64,000 nucleotides of DNA from Bacillota bacterium (lineage in GTDB: Bacteria; Bacillota; Clostridia; Christensenellales; SZUA-584), in contig JAEYZN010000036.1 in NCBI GenBank assembly GCA_023428025.1, forward strand, positions 62,001 to 126,000. The letters run 5' to 3'. The position numbers and the translations under genes are program-made. Positions 1 through 7,852 of the stretch are shown piece after piece. The stretch's first letter is position 1; each line of letters begins with the position of its first letter. The notes below the pieces were generated by a model. That model worked only from the letters and a program-made list of their open reading frames with translations. It searched no databases and was not told the origin of the DNA.

Positions 1-1
1 G

Positions 2-559
2 GTGCGCATGTTCACGCCCGCGATGGCCGGGCTGCTGTATATGCCGATGCCGCTGGCGACGCTCGCCATCGCCCCCGCCGCGGGTATCTTTTCAGACAGG
101 CACGACACGCGCGTATTGAGCTCCGCAGGCATGGGCGTGATGGCGGCGGGCCTGTTCCTGCTCAGCCGCATGCAGATGGACACGCCGTCGTGGTACATCG
201 TGGTGTCCATGGCGCTCACGGGCGTGGGCTCCGGCCTGTTCCAGACGCCCAACAACAGCGCGCTCATGGGCAGCGCCCCGCTGGAAAACCGGGGCGTCGC
301 ATCCGGTATGCTGGCGACCGCACGCAACATGGGCATGGTGCTGGGCGTCGCGTTTTCGGGCATGCTGTTCTCGCTGTTCGCGGGCCGCGCGTCGGGCGGC
401 GGCAGCGCCGAGCTGGCCCAGACCAACCCCGACGCTTTTGTTTACGCGATGCGGCTGACGTTCATCGTGGCCGCCTGCATCGCGCTGGGCGCGATGGCCG
501 CATCCTTCACCAAAGGCCGCGTGAAGCAGCACCAGCCCAGCGAAGGCCGGTCGTCTTGA
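2..559 (+). CDS. MFS drug-efflux transporter, C-terminal part
   Basis: This is the C-terminal part of a major facilitator superfamily exporter; the reading frame is open at the window edge, so the true start lies upstream. The 185 visible residues hold about five hydrophobic helices. They include a cytoplasmic-loop motif (SDRHDTR) between two helices and a segment QTPNNSALMGSAPLENRG, typical of the 14-helix DHA2 drug/proton antiporters. The tail is short and basic (FTKGRVKQHQ). The substrate cannot be read from the sequence. No partner gene is visible downstream, where small spore-coat genes follow after about 150 bp. Confidence 0.85.
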   Translation: MRMFTPAMAGLLYMPMPLATLAIAPAAGIFSDRHDTRVLSSAGMGVMAAGLFLLSRMQMDTPSWYIVVSMALTGVGSGLFQTPNNSALMGSAPLENRGVASGMLATARNMGMVLGVAFSGMLFSLFAGRASGGGSAELAQTNPDAFVYAMRLTFIVAACIALGAMAASFTKGRVKQHQPSEGRSS

Positions 560-651
560 TTATTTTAATTCTTTTGAAACTTTAAAGTCCATTTGCATTT
601 TTTCGTTTCTATTCATTGTTGTTTCATTTTTCCTATCCAAAACTTCACTCG

Positions 652-660
652 CATACAAAA
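652..660 (+). promoter_or_regulatory. possible mother-cell sigma -10 element
   Basis: CATACAAAA lies about 50 bp before the first small coat gene and resembles the CATACA-type -10 sequence used by sigma-E and the related sigma-K. The match to a -35 element (TATCC, 13 bp upstream) is weak, so this is a suggestion based on the genes being coat-like. Confidence 0.3.
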
Positions 661-710
661 AGGACAGCCGAAGGATACTAAATGCGTGAATAAATGAAAG
701 GAGTCCTTCT

Positions 711-896
711 ATGTCACAACTTAACAAATTGGAGCTTCAGAATTTAAGGCATTTGATCGGGGCGCACGACACGGCATTCCAGAAGATGAATACCTACGCC
801 CAGCAGTGTTCCGACCCGCAGGTTCGCGCTTATTTTGAGAAATCTGCACAGGATGCACAGAAGACAAAACAACAGTTGATGTCATTCTTGGGTTAG
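711..896 (+). CDS. small helical protein paired with CotF-like coat protein
   Basis: A 61-residue, charged, all-helical protein (starts MSQLNKLELQNLRHLIGAHD) with no signal peptide or membrane segment. It has a good ribosome site (AAAGGAG) before the ATG and lies 13 bp upstream of a CotF-family gene, so the two are probably co-transcribed. Small proteins with this LNKLELQNLRHLI-type start commonly sit beside CotF-like genes in Clostridia, and I infer that it is a spore-coat component. No catalytic motif is visible, and no function beyond that association can be assigned. Confidence 0.65.
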   Translation: MSQLNKLELQNLRHLIGAHDTAFQKMNTYAQQCSDPQVRAYFEKSAQDAQKTKQQLMSFLG

Positions 897-909
897 GAGG
901 AAAACGAAA

Positions 910-1203
910 ATGATGAATCAAAACACATTTCAGGGTAACAGCGGGGCACAGGGCTCGCTGCAGGAAAAAGCCATGGTCAACGACGCGCTCGGCTCCGTGA
1001 AGGCGAGCCTGACGACGTACGCGAACGTGATCTCCGAATGCGCCAACCCGAATCTGCGCCAGGCCATACAGCAGATCCGGAACAACTGCGAGACGTCGCA
1101 GTTCGAGCTGTACCATCTGGCCCAGTCCAAAGGCTTCTATCAGCCCGCGACAATGGCGGATGACAATGAAGTGCAGCAGGTAAAAAGCCAATTGGGCGGC
1201 TGA
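910..1203 (+). CDS. spore coat protein, CotF family
   Basis: A 97-residue protein matching the Coat_F family. It has a short flexible Gln/Asn-rich N-terminus, then a helical pair with the family features: KAMVNDALGSVKASLTTYAN, followed by an ECANPNLRQAIQQI segment and the closing SKGFYQPA motif. The fold is a ferritin-like helical bundle without metal ligands. It is preceded by a strong ribosome site (AGGAGG) and forms a two-gene unit with the small protein upstream. It is expected in the spore coat, made in the mother cell late in sporulation. A terminator follows about 40 bp downstream. Confidence 0.85.
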   Translation: MMNQNTFQGNSGAQGSLQEKAMVNDALGSVKASLTTYANVISECANPNLRQAIQQIRNNCETSQFELYHLAQSKGFYQPATMADDNEVQQVKSQLGG

Positions 1204-1239
1204 AGACCTGACAACAACAGCCTGATCAGGTGATTTGGA

Positions 1240-1278
1240 CAAACGCCCCGTTCACAATACGACGGGGCGTTTGCTTGT
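1240..1278 (+). terminator. intrinsic terminator after coat genes
   Basis: AAACGCCCCG pairs with CGGGGCGTTT around a loop of about 12 nt and runs into T-rich sequence (GTTTGCTTG). It closes the coat-protein pair. Confidence 0.8.
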
Positions 1279-1300
1279 CGGAAAACCTGCGGTTTTCGGT

Positions 1301-1413
1301 TTATCCGGCTTTGTTTGTTCCTCGTTACACTCGAAGCTGCGCAAAACCGCAAGGTGTGGGCTGCAGGGGCTGGGGTCCCTGAAAGGCGAAAGCTTTTTGG
1401 GGAAACAAAGCCG
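1301..1413. repeat. intergenic inverted repeat, possible folded RNA or decayed repeat
   Basis: The 582 bp gap between the coat genes and the first LCP gene has no convincing gene. It does contain an 11 bp perfect inverted repeat: CGGCTTTGTTT at 1307-1317 and AAACAAAGCCG at 1403-1413. The interior is GC-rich with further small hairpins. Read on the minus strand, part of it (CCCCAAAAAGC, TTTCGCC, TTT) resembles the core hairpin of the 83 bp dispersed repeat at 12138 and 63842. The rest of the gap (1414-1784) is AT-rich and presumably holds the promoter of the next gene. Confidence 0.45.
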
Positions 1414-1784
1414 ACTTGCCCGCGAATTTTATATAAAGACTTTTTTGATAGTCTGGATTTTGTCACAATAAGGTGTTTTTTACATCTATATCATTAATAA
1501 TTCAAAAAAGCTTCATTTGTTCTTCCCCCGTTTTTGGATTATACTAGACATTGGCATATATATGGTTCGTGATTCATGTGACAGGACGTTTTGGACTTTG
1601 CTGCAGTTTTGAAAATTTTCGGCCTTGCTCGCGGAACAATTTTTGATTTTTTACCGTCTAACAGCTGGATGATTTGTCGAAAAGACGACGAAGGCGTCGG
1701 CTTTTGTATGGAGACATAAGATTCCTCCGTATACAGGCTGTACAGATATAATTCATATATTACTTTTAAGGAAGAGCATGCAAC

Positions 1785-3614
1785 ATGGAAAAGAAGCTCA
1801 GAGGAACTGAAGAAGAACAGCAGCGGCTGCAGAAGCCCGGCGACCCCTCCGACGGCCCGGACGGCTGGCTGGAGGTGGACGGCGAGGCGCCGCCCACGAA
1901 AAAGAAAAATTCCGGCAAGGTGTGGAGCACCAAAAAAATCATCATTCTCAGCGCAATCGGCATTGTGGCGCTGGCGCTGATTGGCGCGGGCGCATACGCG
2001 TATTCCATATGGAGCAACCCCATGGGCCAGTTCGACAACGTGGCTGACCAGATCACCCCTCCGCCATCGCTCACCGGGCAGGCCACGGACGACCCGGATA
2101 CGTCGTCCACGCCGGGGCCCACCCCCACCATCGACCCGTATGAGGAGCTGCTGGCGCAGGCCGACACCGGCTTCTTGAAGGACATCGTCAACATCATGCT
2201 GATCGGCGTGGACCACGCCGAAGAGCGCGATACGTGGAGCGGCAAGAAGGCGTTCCATTCAGACGTGATGATCGTGCTGTCTGTCAACAAATCGACAGGC
2301 GCGGTCAACATGATCTCGCTTCCGCGCGATACCTACGCCAAGATACCCGGCGTGGACGGCATATACAAGCTGAACGCCTCTATCGACTGTGGCGGCGAGT
2401 GGCCCACGGAAGCGGGCTTTAACAAGGTCTGCGAAGCGGCGGAGTGGATGCTGGGCGGCATCCCGGTTGACTACTACTACGCGGTGGACATGAACGCGGT
2501 GAAGGGCCTGGTGGACGCCATCGGCGGCGTGCAGGGTTTCGATGTGGAGATGGATTTCAAGATACAGGGCCGCTCTTACACCAAGGGTGTGCAGGACATG
2601 AACGGCCAGGCCGTGCTGGATTATCTGCGCGTGCGCAAGGGCATCGCGGAGGCGGGCGACCTCAACCGCATCAACCGCCAGAAGAAGATGCTGGTCGCCA
2701 TATTCGACAAGATACAGAAGAACGGCCTGCTGGCGAGCGTCCCCAATCTGCTGGACGCGTTCAATGGCAACCTGTATACCAACACCACGCTGGCGCAGAC
2801 GGCGGCGCTCGCAGCCTTCGCTTACCACGTGTCGCCCGACAGCATCGGCATGTACTCGATGGGCGGGCATTACAAGAACATATTTAATTGGAATTTCGTA
2901 TTGACGGACCAGAAAAATCGCGTGGAACTGATCAAGCAGATCTACGGCGTGGACGTCAAGCAATACGGCGATTATACGTCCAAGGCGGCCAGCGAGCTCT
3001 GGGAAAACATGCGCGCTCCCGTGATCAAGAAGCAGGCGGAGGCGGCGCTGGCTCAGGTGAAAGCGAAACTGGACGCCGACGCGGCGCTGCCCATCTATGT
3101 GGAGCCCACGCCCACGCCGGTACCCACACCGGCGCCCACGCCCGTGCCAACGCCGGTGCCGGCACCCGTGCCCACACCGACGCCCACACCGACGCCCACA
3201 CCGACGCCGACAACTGAGCCATCGCCCTCGCCCTCGACCTCACCCACACCCGCTGATACCTCCGGAACCACCGGCGCTGTGGCGACGGCGGGGCAGAGCC
3301 TGCCGAACAACGGCCTTCTGCTGCTCGGCGCAACGTCCGGCAGCCGTTCGCCCATGGCGCTGAACGGCACCATACCCGCCGGATTCCGCCAGCATCTGCC
3401 CGACGGGCCCATCTGGGCGCTGTACAACAAGGCGGTCAGCGAATGCGCGAACCTCAAGTCTATCAAGGGCGCGGACGCGCTCAAGGTTGCCAACGACCAG
3501 CTCATCGCTGATGTGCAGACGCTGTGCAGCAATTTCTCCATCTCGCTGTCCACCAGATACTGGCGCGTCAACTACGAGGAGGAAAGCAACGAGATATTCG
3601 TGGACTTCAACTGA
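1785..3614 (+). CDS. LCP family wall-polymer ligase with Pro/Thr-rich tail (paralogue 1)
   Basis: A LytR-CpsA-Psr protein of 609 residues. The family transfers undecaprenyl-linked anionic polymers to peptidoglycan outside the membrane. An acidic cytoplasmic tail (1-50) is followed by one membrane helix (about 52-74) and a linker. The LCP domain (about 130-310) has the HSDVMIVLS, SLPRDTY and RVRK...GDLNRINRQ motifs, whose Asp and Arg residues bind the phosphates. After about residue 440 comes a long PTP repeat, then a second small conserved region (FRQHLPDGPIWALYNKA) shared with the next gene. The double-domain length is greater than for typical LCP proteins. A terminator follows, so it is probably transcribed alone. 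Confidence 0.92.
   Translation: MEKKLRGTEEEQQRLQKPGDPSDGPDGWLEVDGEAPPTKKKNSGKVWSTKKIIILSAIGIVALALIGAGAYAYSIWSNPMGQFDNVADQITPPPSLTGQATDDPDTSSTPGPTPTIDPYEELLAQADTGFLKDIVNIMLIGVDHAEERDTWSGKKAFHSDVMIVLSVNKSTGAVNMISLPRDTYAKIPGVDGIYKLNASIDCGGEWPTEAGFNKVCEAAEWMLGGIPVDYYYAVDMNAVKGLVDAIGGVQGFDVEMDFKIQGRSYTKGVQDMNGQAVLDYLRVRKGIAEAGDLNRINRQKKMLVAIFDKIQKNGLLASVPNLLDAFNGNLYTNTTLAQTAALAAFAYHVSPDSIGMYSMGGHYKNIFNWNFVLTDQKNRVELIKQIYGVDVKQYGDYTSKAASELWENMRAPVIKKQAEAALAQVKAKLDADAALPIYVEPTPTPVPTPAPTPVPTPVPAPVPTPTPTPTPTPTPTTEPSPSPSTSPTPADTSGTTGAVATAGQSLPNNGLLLLGATSGSRSPMALNGTIPAGFRQHLPDGPIWALYNKAVSECANLKSIKGADALKVANDQLIADVQTLCSNFSISLSTRYWRVNYEEESNEIFVDFN
3104..3216 (+). repeat. in-frame Pro-Thr-Pro coding repeat
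   Basis: Tandem 6-12 bp units of the type CCCACGCCGGTA and CCGACGCCCACA encode alternating PTP and PVP. This is a wall-spanning linker inside the first LCP gene. The second LCP gene has a much less regular Pro-rich stretch at the same place. Confidence 0.85.
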
Positions 3615-3627
3615 CCACACTCTCCCA

Positions 3628-3660
3628 GGCCGGCAGATAAAAATGCCGGCTCTTTTATTT
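3628..3660 (+). terminator. intrinsic terminator after LCP paralogue 1
   Basis: GCCGGCA, 8 nt loop, TGCCGGC, then TCTTTTATTTT. The stem is perfect and the T-run clear. Confidence 0.85.
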
Positions 3661-3888
3661 TGAATTTTTATGGCTTTATCGGAACCTTTTCAATTTCTTA
3701 ACCGTCAAAACCTCAGGAAGCTCCTTTGCTTAATACAAAGTTAACCAAAGTGTGAATTTTTTTGGTTGATTAAGTAAATAAACTGGAATATTGCCAGACT
3801 CTGTATTATATTGTTCATGTCGTAGATATGGCATTTAACCGCGACCTGGTCCGGATATAGCATACACTACATAGGAAAAGAGAAAGCC

Positions 3889-5742
3889 ATGAAGAAGAAG
3901 TTCACAGAAACCCACGAGGCACAGCCGGCGCTGACTGAGGCGGACACGCAGGACCCACATACCACAAACATCCCCGACGGGGATTCTGATAACACCCCGA
4001 GCGACCAGCCTGAGGCGGACGACATTGGACTCAAGCAGCCCCATAAGAAAAAAATCAAAAAGGCCTGGACGAACAAGAAGATCATCATACTCAGCATCGT
4101 GGGCGCGGTGGTGCTGCTGCTGCTCGGCGGGGGCGCTTACGCTTATTCCATCTGGAGCAACCCCATGGCGCAGTTCAACAACGCACAGGATCAGATGACG
4201 CCGCCCGCAGCCACGGAGCAGGCGGCCGGTGACCCGGCGGACCCCGGCGAGCCGACCCCTTCCCCCACCATCGACCCGTATGACGCGCTGCTGGCGCAGG
4301 CCGATACCGGCTTTTTGAAGGACATCGTCAACATCATGCTGATCGGCGTGGACCACGCGGAGGAGCGCACTTCCGAAGAATGGGTTAAGCACGGCGGCAA
4401 GGAGGCGTTCCATTCCGACGTGATGATCGTGCTGTCCATCAACCAGGCGACGGGCGCCGTCAACATGATTTCACTCCCGCGGGACACCTATGCCGAGATA
4501 CCCGGCGTGAAGGGCATATACAAGCTGAACGCCTCCATCGACTGTGGCGGCGGCTGGCCCACCGAGGGCGGTTTCAACAAGGTCTGCGAAGCGGCGGAAT
4601 GGATGCTGGGCGGCATCCCTGTGGACTACTACTACGCGGTGGACATGGGCGCCGTGAAGGGCCTGGTGGATGCCATCGGCGGCGTACAGGGCTTTGATGT
4701 GGACGTGGACTTCGAGATGCAGGGCCGTGCATACGCCAAGGGCGTGCAGGACATGGACGGCCAGGCCGTGCTGGATTACCTGCGTGTGCGCAAGAATGTC
4801 GAGCAGGCGGGCGATCTCAACCGCATCAATCGCCAGAAGAAGATGCTGGTCGCCATATTCGACAAAATACAGAAGAACGGTCTGCTGGCGAACATCCCCA
4901 ACCTGCTTGATGCGTTCAATGGCAATCTGATCACCAACACCACGCTGGCGCAGACAGCGGCGCTTGCGGCCTTCGCTTACAACGTGTCGCCCGACAGCAT
5001 CGGCATGTATTCGATGGGAGGACACACGCAGGCGGGCATATTCGACTGGAACTTCGTGCTGACGGACCAGAAAAACCGCGTGGAGCTGATCAAGCAGATC
5101 TACGGCGTGGATGTGCCTGAATATAAGGATTATACCTCTTCGGCGGCCAACCAGCGCTGGGAGAAGATGCGGACCCCCGTGATCCAGAAAAAGGCCGAAG
5201 ATGTGCTTTCCACAGTCAAAGCCCGGCTGGACGCCGACGCGGCGCTGCAGGTATATGTGGAACCCACTCCGCAGCCGCCAACGACGCCCGAATCGCCGCC
5301 CGCCACGTCACCCCCGTCCGACCCTTCAACCGCGACGCCGCCCGCCTCAGACCCGGCGGCAGCGCCGACAGAAGTGCCAACCGGTGGCGTTGCTAATGCC
5401 GGCGTGCTGGCGGTGGCGTTCTCGCCGCTGAGTGACAGCGCATGGCTGGGAAAGGGCCTGGCGCTGCTGGGCGCGTCTTCCGCCCACAAGTCGGACGTGT
5501 CGCTCGCGCCCGAAGGGTATCGCCAGTACATGCCGGACAGCCCGCAGTGGCAGCTGTACAACAAGGCGAGAAGCGAATGCGATTCGCTCAAGTCGCACAA
5601 CGGCTGGAAGGCGCAGCAGGCCGCCAACGATCAGTTGAAGGCGGATATCGAGTCCCTCTGTGCGATGTTCTCGCTGAGGGTGCCCGACTGGAAAACCTAC
5701 TATTGGACCAAGAGCAACGAGATCCCCGTGGATTTCAGATAA
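3889..5742 (+). CDS. LCP family wall-polymer ligase (paralogue 2)
   Basis: A tandem duplicate of the preceding LCP gene, 617 residues. Layout is identical: acidic cytoplasmic tail, membrane helix (KKIIILSIVGAVVLLLLGG), LCP domain with HSDVMIVLS, SLPRDTY and RVRK...GDLNRINRQ, Pro-rich linker, and the C-terminal region with YRQYMPDSPQWQLYNKA. The catalytic core is nearly identical to paralogue 1, while the N-terminal tail and the Pro-rich linker have diverged and an insertion (TSEEWVKHGG) is present. Each copy has its own terminator. It probably acts on the outer face of the membrane in attaching teichoic acid-like polymers; the polymer is unknown. Confidence 0.92.
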   Translation: MKKKFTETHEAQPALTEADTQDPHTTNIPDGDSDNTPSDQPEADDIGLKQPHKKKIKKAWTNKKIIILSIVGAVVLLLLGGGAYAYSIWSNPMAQFNNAQDQMTPPAATEQAAGDPADPGEPTPSPTIDPYDALLAQADTGFLKDIVNIMLIGVDHAEERTSEEWVKHGGKEAFHSDVMIVLSINQATGAVNMISLPRDTYAEIPGVKGIYKLNASIDCGGGWPTEGGFNKVCEAAEWMLGGIPVDYYYAVDMGAVKGLVDAIGGVQGFDVDVDFEMQGRAYAKGVQDMDGQAVLDYLRVRKNVEQAGDLNRINRQKKMLVAIFDKIQKNGLLANIPNLLDAFNGNLITNTTLAQTAALAAFAYNVSPDSIGMYSMGGHTQAGIFDWNFVLTDQKNRVELIKQIYGVDVPEYKDYTSSAANQRWEKMRTPVIQKKAEDVLSTVKARLDADAALQVYVEPTPQPPTTPESPPATSPPSDPSTATPPASDPAAAPTEVPTGGVANAGVLAVAFSPLSDSAWLGKGLALLGASSAHKSDVSLAPEGYRQYMPDSPQWQLYNKARSECDSLKSHNGWKAQQAANDQLKADIESLCAMFSLRVPDWKTYYWTKSNEIPVDFR

Positions 5743-5762
5743 GCAGGAACAGCAGTTTCAGC

Positions 5763-5796
5763 AAAAAGCCAGCCCATCGGCTGGCTTTTTGTTTTC
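5763..5796 (+). terminator. intrinsic terminator after LCP paralogue 2
   Basis: AAAAAGCCAGCC pairs perfectly with GGCTGGCTTTTT around a 4 nt loop and is followed by GTTTTC. It could work in both directions. Confidence 0.9.
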
Positions 5797-5877
5797 CCGG
5801 ACGATGTTTTCCATTATATATTTTATTTTTCTTTATGGTGTCACTTATTGCCTTAAAGGATATTGTAATTTACCCAT

Positions 5878-5957
5878 GACATACGGCAACCTGGCGGAGA
5901 TGGTGGCTCTGGACCGTTGAAGACCGGGTGCACCGCCGGAATATGAATAGCTGGACA
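5878..5957 (+). other. structured intergenic segment ahead of a second terminator
   Basis: After the LCP terminator, about 200 bp remain before ygiD. The segment holds a compact GC-rich foldable sequence: TGGCGG at 5892-5897 can pair with CCGCCG at 5933-5938 and encloses GGTGG and GGTGCACC elements. A 14-codon open frame starts at 5877 (MTYGNLAEMVALDR) without an obvious ribosome site. I do not recognise it as any riboswitch class. It may be a small RNA or a decayed gene fragment. Confidence 0.3.
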
Positions 5958-5960
5958 TAC

Positions 5961-5995
5961 AAAAAGACGGGAAATTGCAGCCCCGTCTTTTTTCT
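5961..5995. terminator. bidirectional terminator
   Basis: AAAAAGACGGG and CCCGTCTTTTTT form a hairpin with T-runs on both strands. On the minus strand it ends the rubrerythrin-YgiD operon; on the plus strand it would end any transcript from the structured segment just upstream. Confidence 0.85.
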
Positions 5996-6002
5996 GTACT
6001 CT

Positions 6003-6776
6003 CTATTCGAACAGATAATTTGTCATCGAGATGGATCCCAGCACGCGCGCCTCGTTGAACACGGTCAGCTTATCGTCCGGGTGCGACGCGCCCAACACAT
6101 ACAGCAGCGGATAATAATGATCCGGCGTGGGAAACGCCATTTCCGCCGACGCGCCCGCGCTGTGATGATCCACCACACGCGCGAAATCCCGCGCCTCGAT
6201 ACGTCCGCGTATGTACGTGTCGAACTCGTCTGCCCACGCATAGCCGCCCGCGTTGCGCCAGTCCACCAGGCTCAGGTTGTGCACCACGTTGCCGCTGCCC
6301 AAAATCAGCACGCCCTCGTCACGCAGGGGCTTCAGGCTTTGCCCCAGCTCAAAATGCGCGTCGGCACTCTTTCGCGCGTCCACGCTGAGCTGCACCACAG
6401 GGATATCCGCCGCTGGGAACATATGGACCAGCACCGACCATGTGCCGTGGTCGATGCCCCAAGTGTTGTCGATGGCCGTTCCGGGACAAAGCTGTGTCAC
6501 GCGCTGTGCCAGCTCCGGAGAGCCGAGCGACGGGTATTGCACCTCGTAAAGCGGGCGCGGGAAGCCATACATATCGTGAATGGTGCGCGGTTGGACTTCG
6601 TCCGACGTGCGCGTGCCCTCCGCATACCAGTGCGCCGATACGGCGAGTATCGCTTTGGGCCGCGGCAGCCGCGCCGCCACCGCCCTCCAGCCGCGCGTGA
6701 ACGCATTGTCCTCGATGGCGTTCATGGGAGACCCGTGCCCCGCGAACAACACGGGCATCCGTTCTGAGCTTTCCAT
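6003..6776 (-). CDS. ygiD: YgiD-type extradiol dioxygenase (4,5-DOPA dioxygenase-like)
   Basis: A 257-residue LigB-like zinc/iron extradiol dioxygenase of the YgiD/DODA family. Metal-site motifs are visible: GHGSPMNA near the N-terminus, SAHWY at about 48, DHGTWS in the middle, and the HHSAG segment near the C-terminus. The family can open the ring of 4,5-DOPA, though the physiological substrate in bacteria is not settled. The gene begins 6 bp after rubrerythrin, so the pair is an operon. An oxygen-using enzyme in an anaerobe, joined to rubrerythrin, suggests a role in handling oxygen, peroxide or aromatics rather than a biosynthetic pathway; this is inference. Confidence 0.85.
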   Translation of the reverse strand: MESSERMPVLFAGHGSPMNAIEDNAFTRGWRAVAARLPRPKAILAVSAHWYAEGTRTSDEVQPRTIHDMYGFPRPLYEVQYPSLGSPELAQRVTQLCPGTAIDNTWGIDHGTWSVLVHMFPAADIPVVQLSVDARKSADAHFELGQSLKPLRDEGVLILGSGNVVHNLSLVDWRNAGGYAWADEFDTYIRGRIEARDFARVVDHHSAGASAEMAFPTPDHYYPLLYVLGASHPDDKLTVFNEARVLGSISMTNYLFE

Positions 6777-6782
6777 ATGTTC

Positions 6783-7271
6783 TTAGTATTTGATGAACTT
6801 GCTGCCGGGCACGCCGCAGATGGGGCAGGCATCGGGAACAGCCTTCTCGATGTTGCCGCACACAGGGCAGAGGTAGTAGAACACCTCAGCCGTCTCGTCG
6901 AGGTTATCCAGCGCTTCCTGATACAGCCGCGCGTGCACCTCTTCGGCCTTCATCGCGAACGTGAACGAGCGCAACGCCGCCTTGTTGCCCTCTTCCTCCG
7001 CCAGCTTCACGAAATCCGGATACATGTCCTTGTACTCGTGCGTCTCCCCCGCCACAGCGTCCTTTAAGTTATCCGTGGTACTGCTGATCTTGCCCGCCAC
7101 TTCAAAGTGCTTGAGCGCATGGAGCGTCTCCGCGTCTGCCGCCGCGCGGAACAGCTTGGCTGCGTTCAGCTTGCCGTCCGCCTCCGCCTTTTTGGCGTAC
7201 GCCGTATACTTTCTGTTCGCCTGGGATTCGCCCGCAAATGCCGCCATCAAATTGTCCTGTGTGTTGCTCAT
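6783..7271 (-). CDS. rubrerythrin
   Basis: A 162-residue non-haem di-iron peroxidase that reduces hydrogen peroxide in the cytoplasm of anaerobes. The ferritin-like helical bundle supplies iron ligands in GESQANRKYTAYA, ADAETLHALKHF, AGETHEYKDMY and AEEVHARLYQ. The C-terminal rubredoxin-like domain has CPVCGN and CPICGVPG. I chose the ATG at 7271 because GGAGG sits about 9 bp upstream, whereas the in-frame ATG at 7280 lies directly on the ribosome site. It is the first gene of an operon with YgiD and has a clear promoter upstream. Confidence 0.95.
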   Translation of the reverse strand: MSNTQDNLMAAFAGESQANRKYTAYAKKAEADGKLNAAKLFRAAADAETLHALKHFEVAGKISSTTDNLKDAVAGETHEYKDMYPDFVKLAEEEGNKAALRSFTFAMKAEEVHARLYQEALDNLDETAEVFYYLCPVCGNIEKAVPDACPICGVPGSKFIKY

Positions 7272-7359
7272 GTCATACATCCTCCAATTAATTATTTTGA
7301 TTTGGATTGTTCCCTGCCACCGTATTTTCTATCGGAAATACGGCCAATCTTTTTACCGT

Positions 7360-7388
7360 ATTATAACACCATGTCAATCTCATGGCAA
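7360..7388 (-). promoter_or_regulatory. promoter of the rubrerythrin operon
   Basis: On the minus strand TTGCCA (7383-7388) is 17 bp from TATAAT (7360-7365), about 90 bp before the rubrerythrin start. No convincing PerR-type box was found. Confidence 0.65.
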
Positions 7389-7852
7389 GCTTATTCATAA
7401 AGATTCTTAATAATTCTTTGTTGAGAATTGAAAGGTCGTGAAAGATTATCTGTGTCATGTACGACGACAACGGCCACAGGGTGCTGAAGTGACACCATTT
7501 CCCCTTTGCCGCCTTATATGGTATAATCATCCGAACAAGGAAGGGAGTGCGTTTCGGCTTGCCGGTGATGCCGGGACTGGTTTTATAGATTCGCGGCCTC
7601 TCCTCCCGATCCAGTCCATATCAACGGCATAGGACCAATGGCGGCAAGTGCGTTCTATGAGGCATTGCCGCTCCGTGGCGGATGTGGCCGGTGCGGGCAC
7701 GGCAATGCTTGAAAATATATCGGCGTCAACGGGGCGCAGGGCTGCTACAAGGTCCGGCTGGGCATGGAAGGACAGGCCGTTCTGCATTGATTCGCCGCTG
7801 GGCTGATGAAATGCGGCGGTTGCCGGTCTCGGCCCCTGTAAAGTGTGAGTCC
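7389..7852. other. no recognisable gene
   Basis: About 460 bp between the rubrerythrin promoter and the XRE gene. Short open frames exist on both strands but none has a ribosome site plus family resemblance. GGCGGCAAGTGC and GCCGCTCCGTGGCGG blocks could form small hairpins. It may be a decayed gene. Confidence 0.3.

Noticed and set aside
5878..5957. Fluoride or other riboswitch
   Set aside because: The GGAGATGGTGG piece recalls the fluoride motif, but the conserved pseudoknot and AACCGC...GCTGATG parts are missing, and no ion-transport gene follows.
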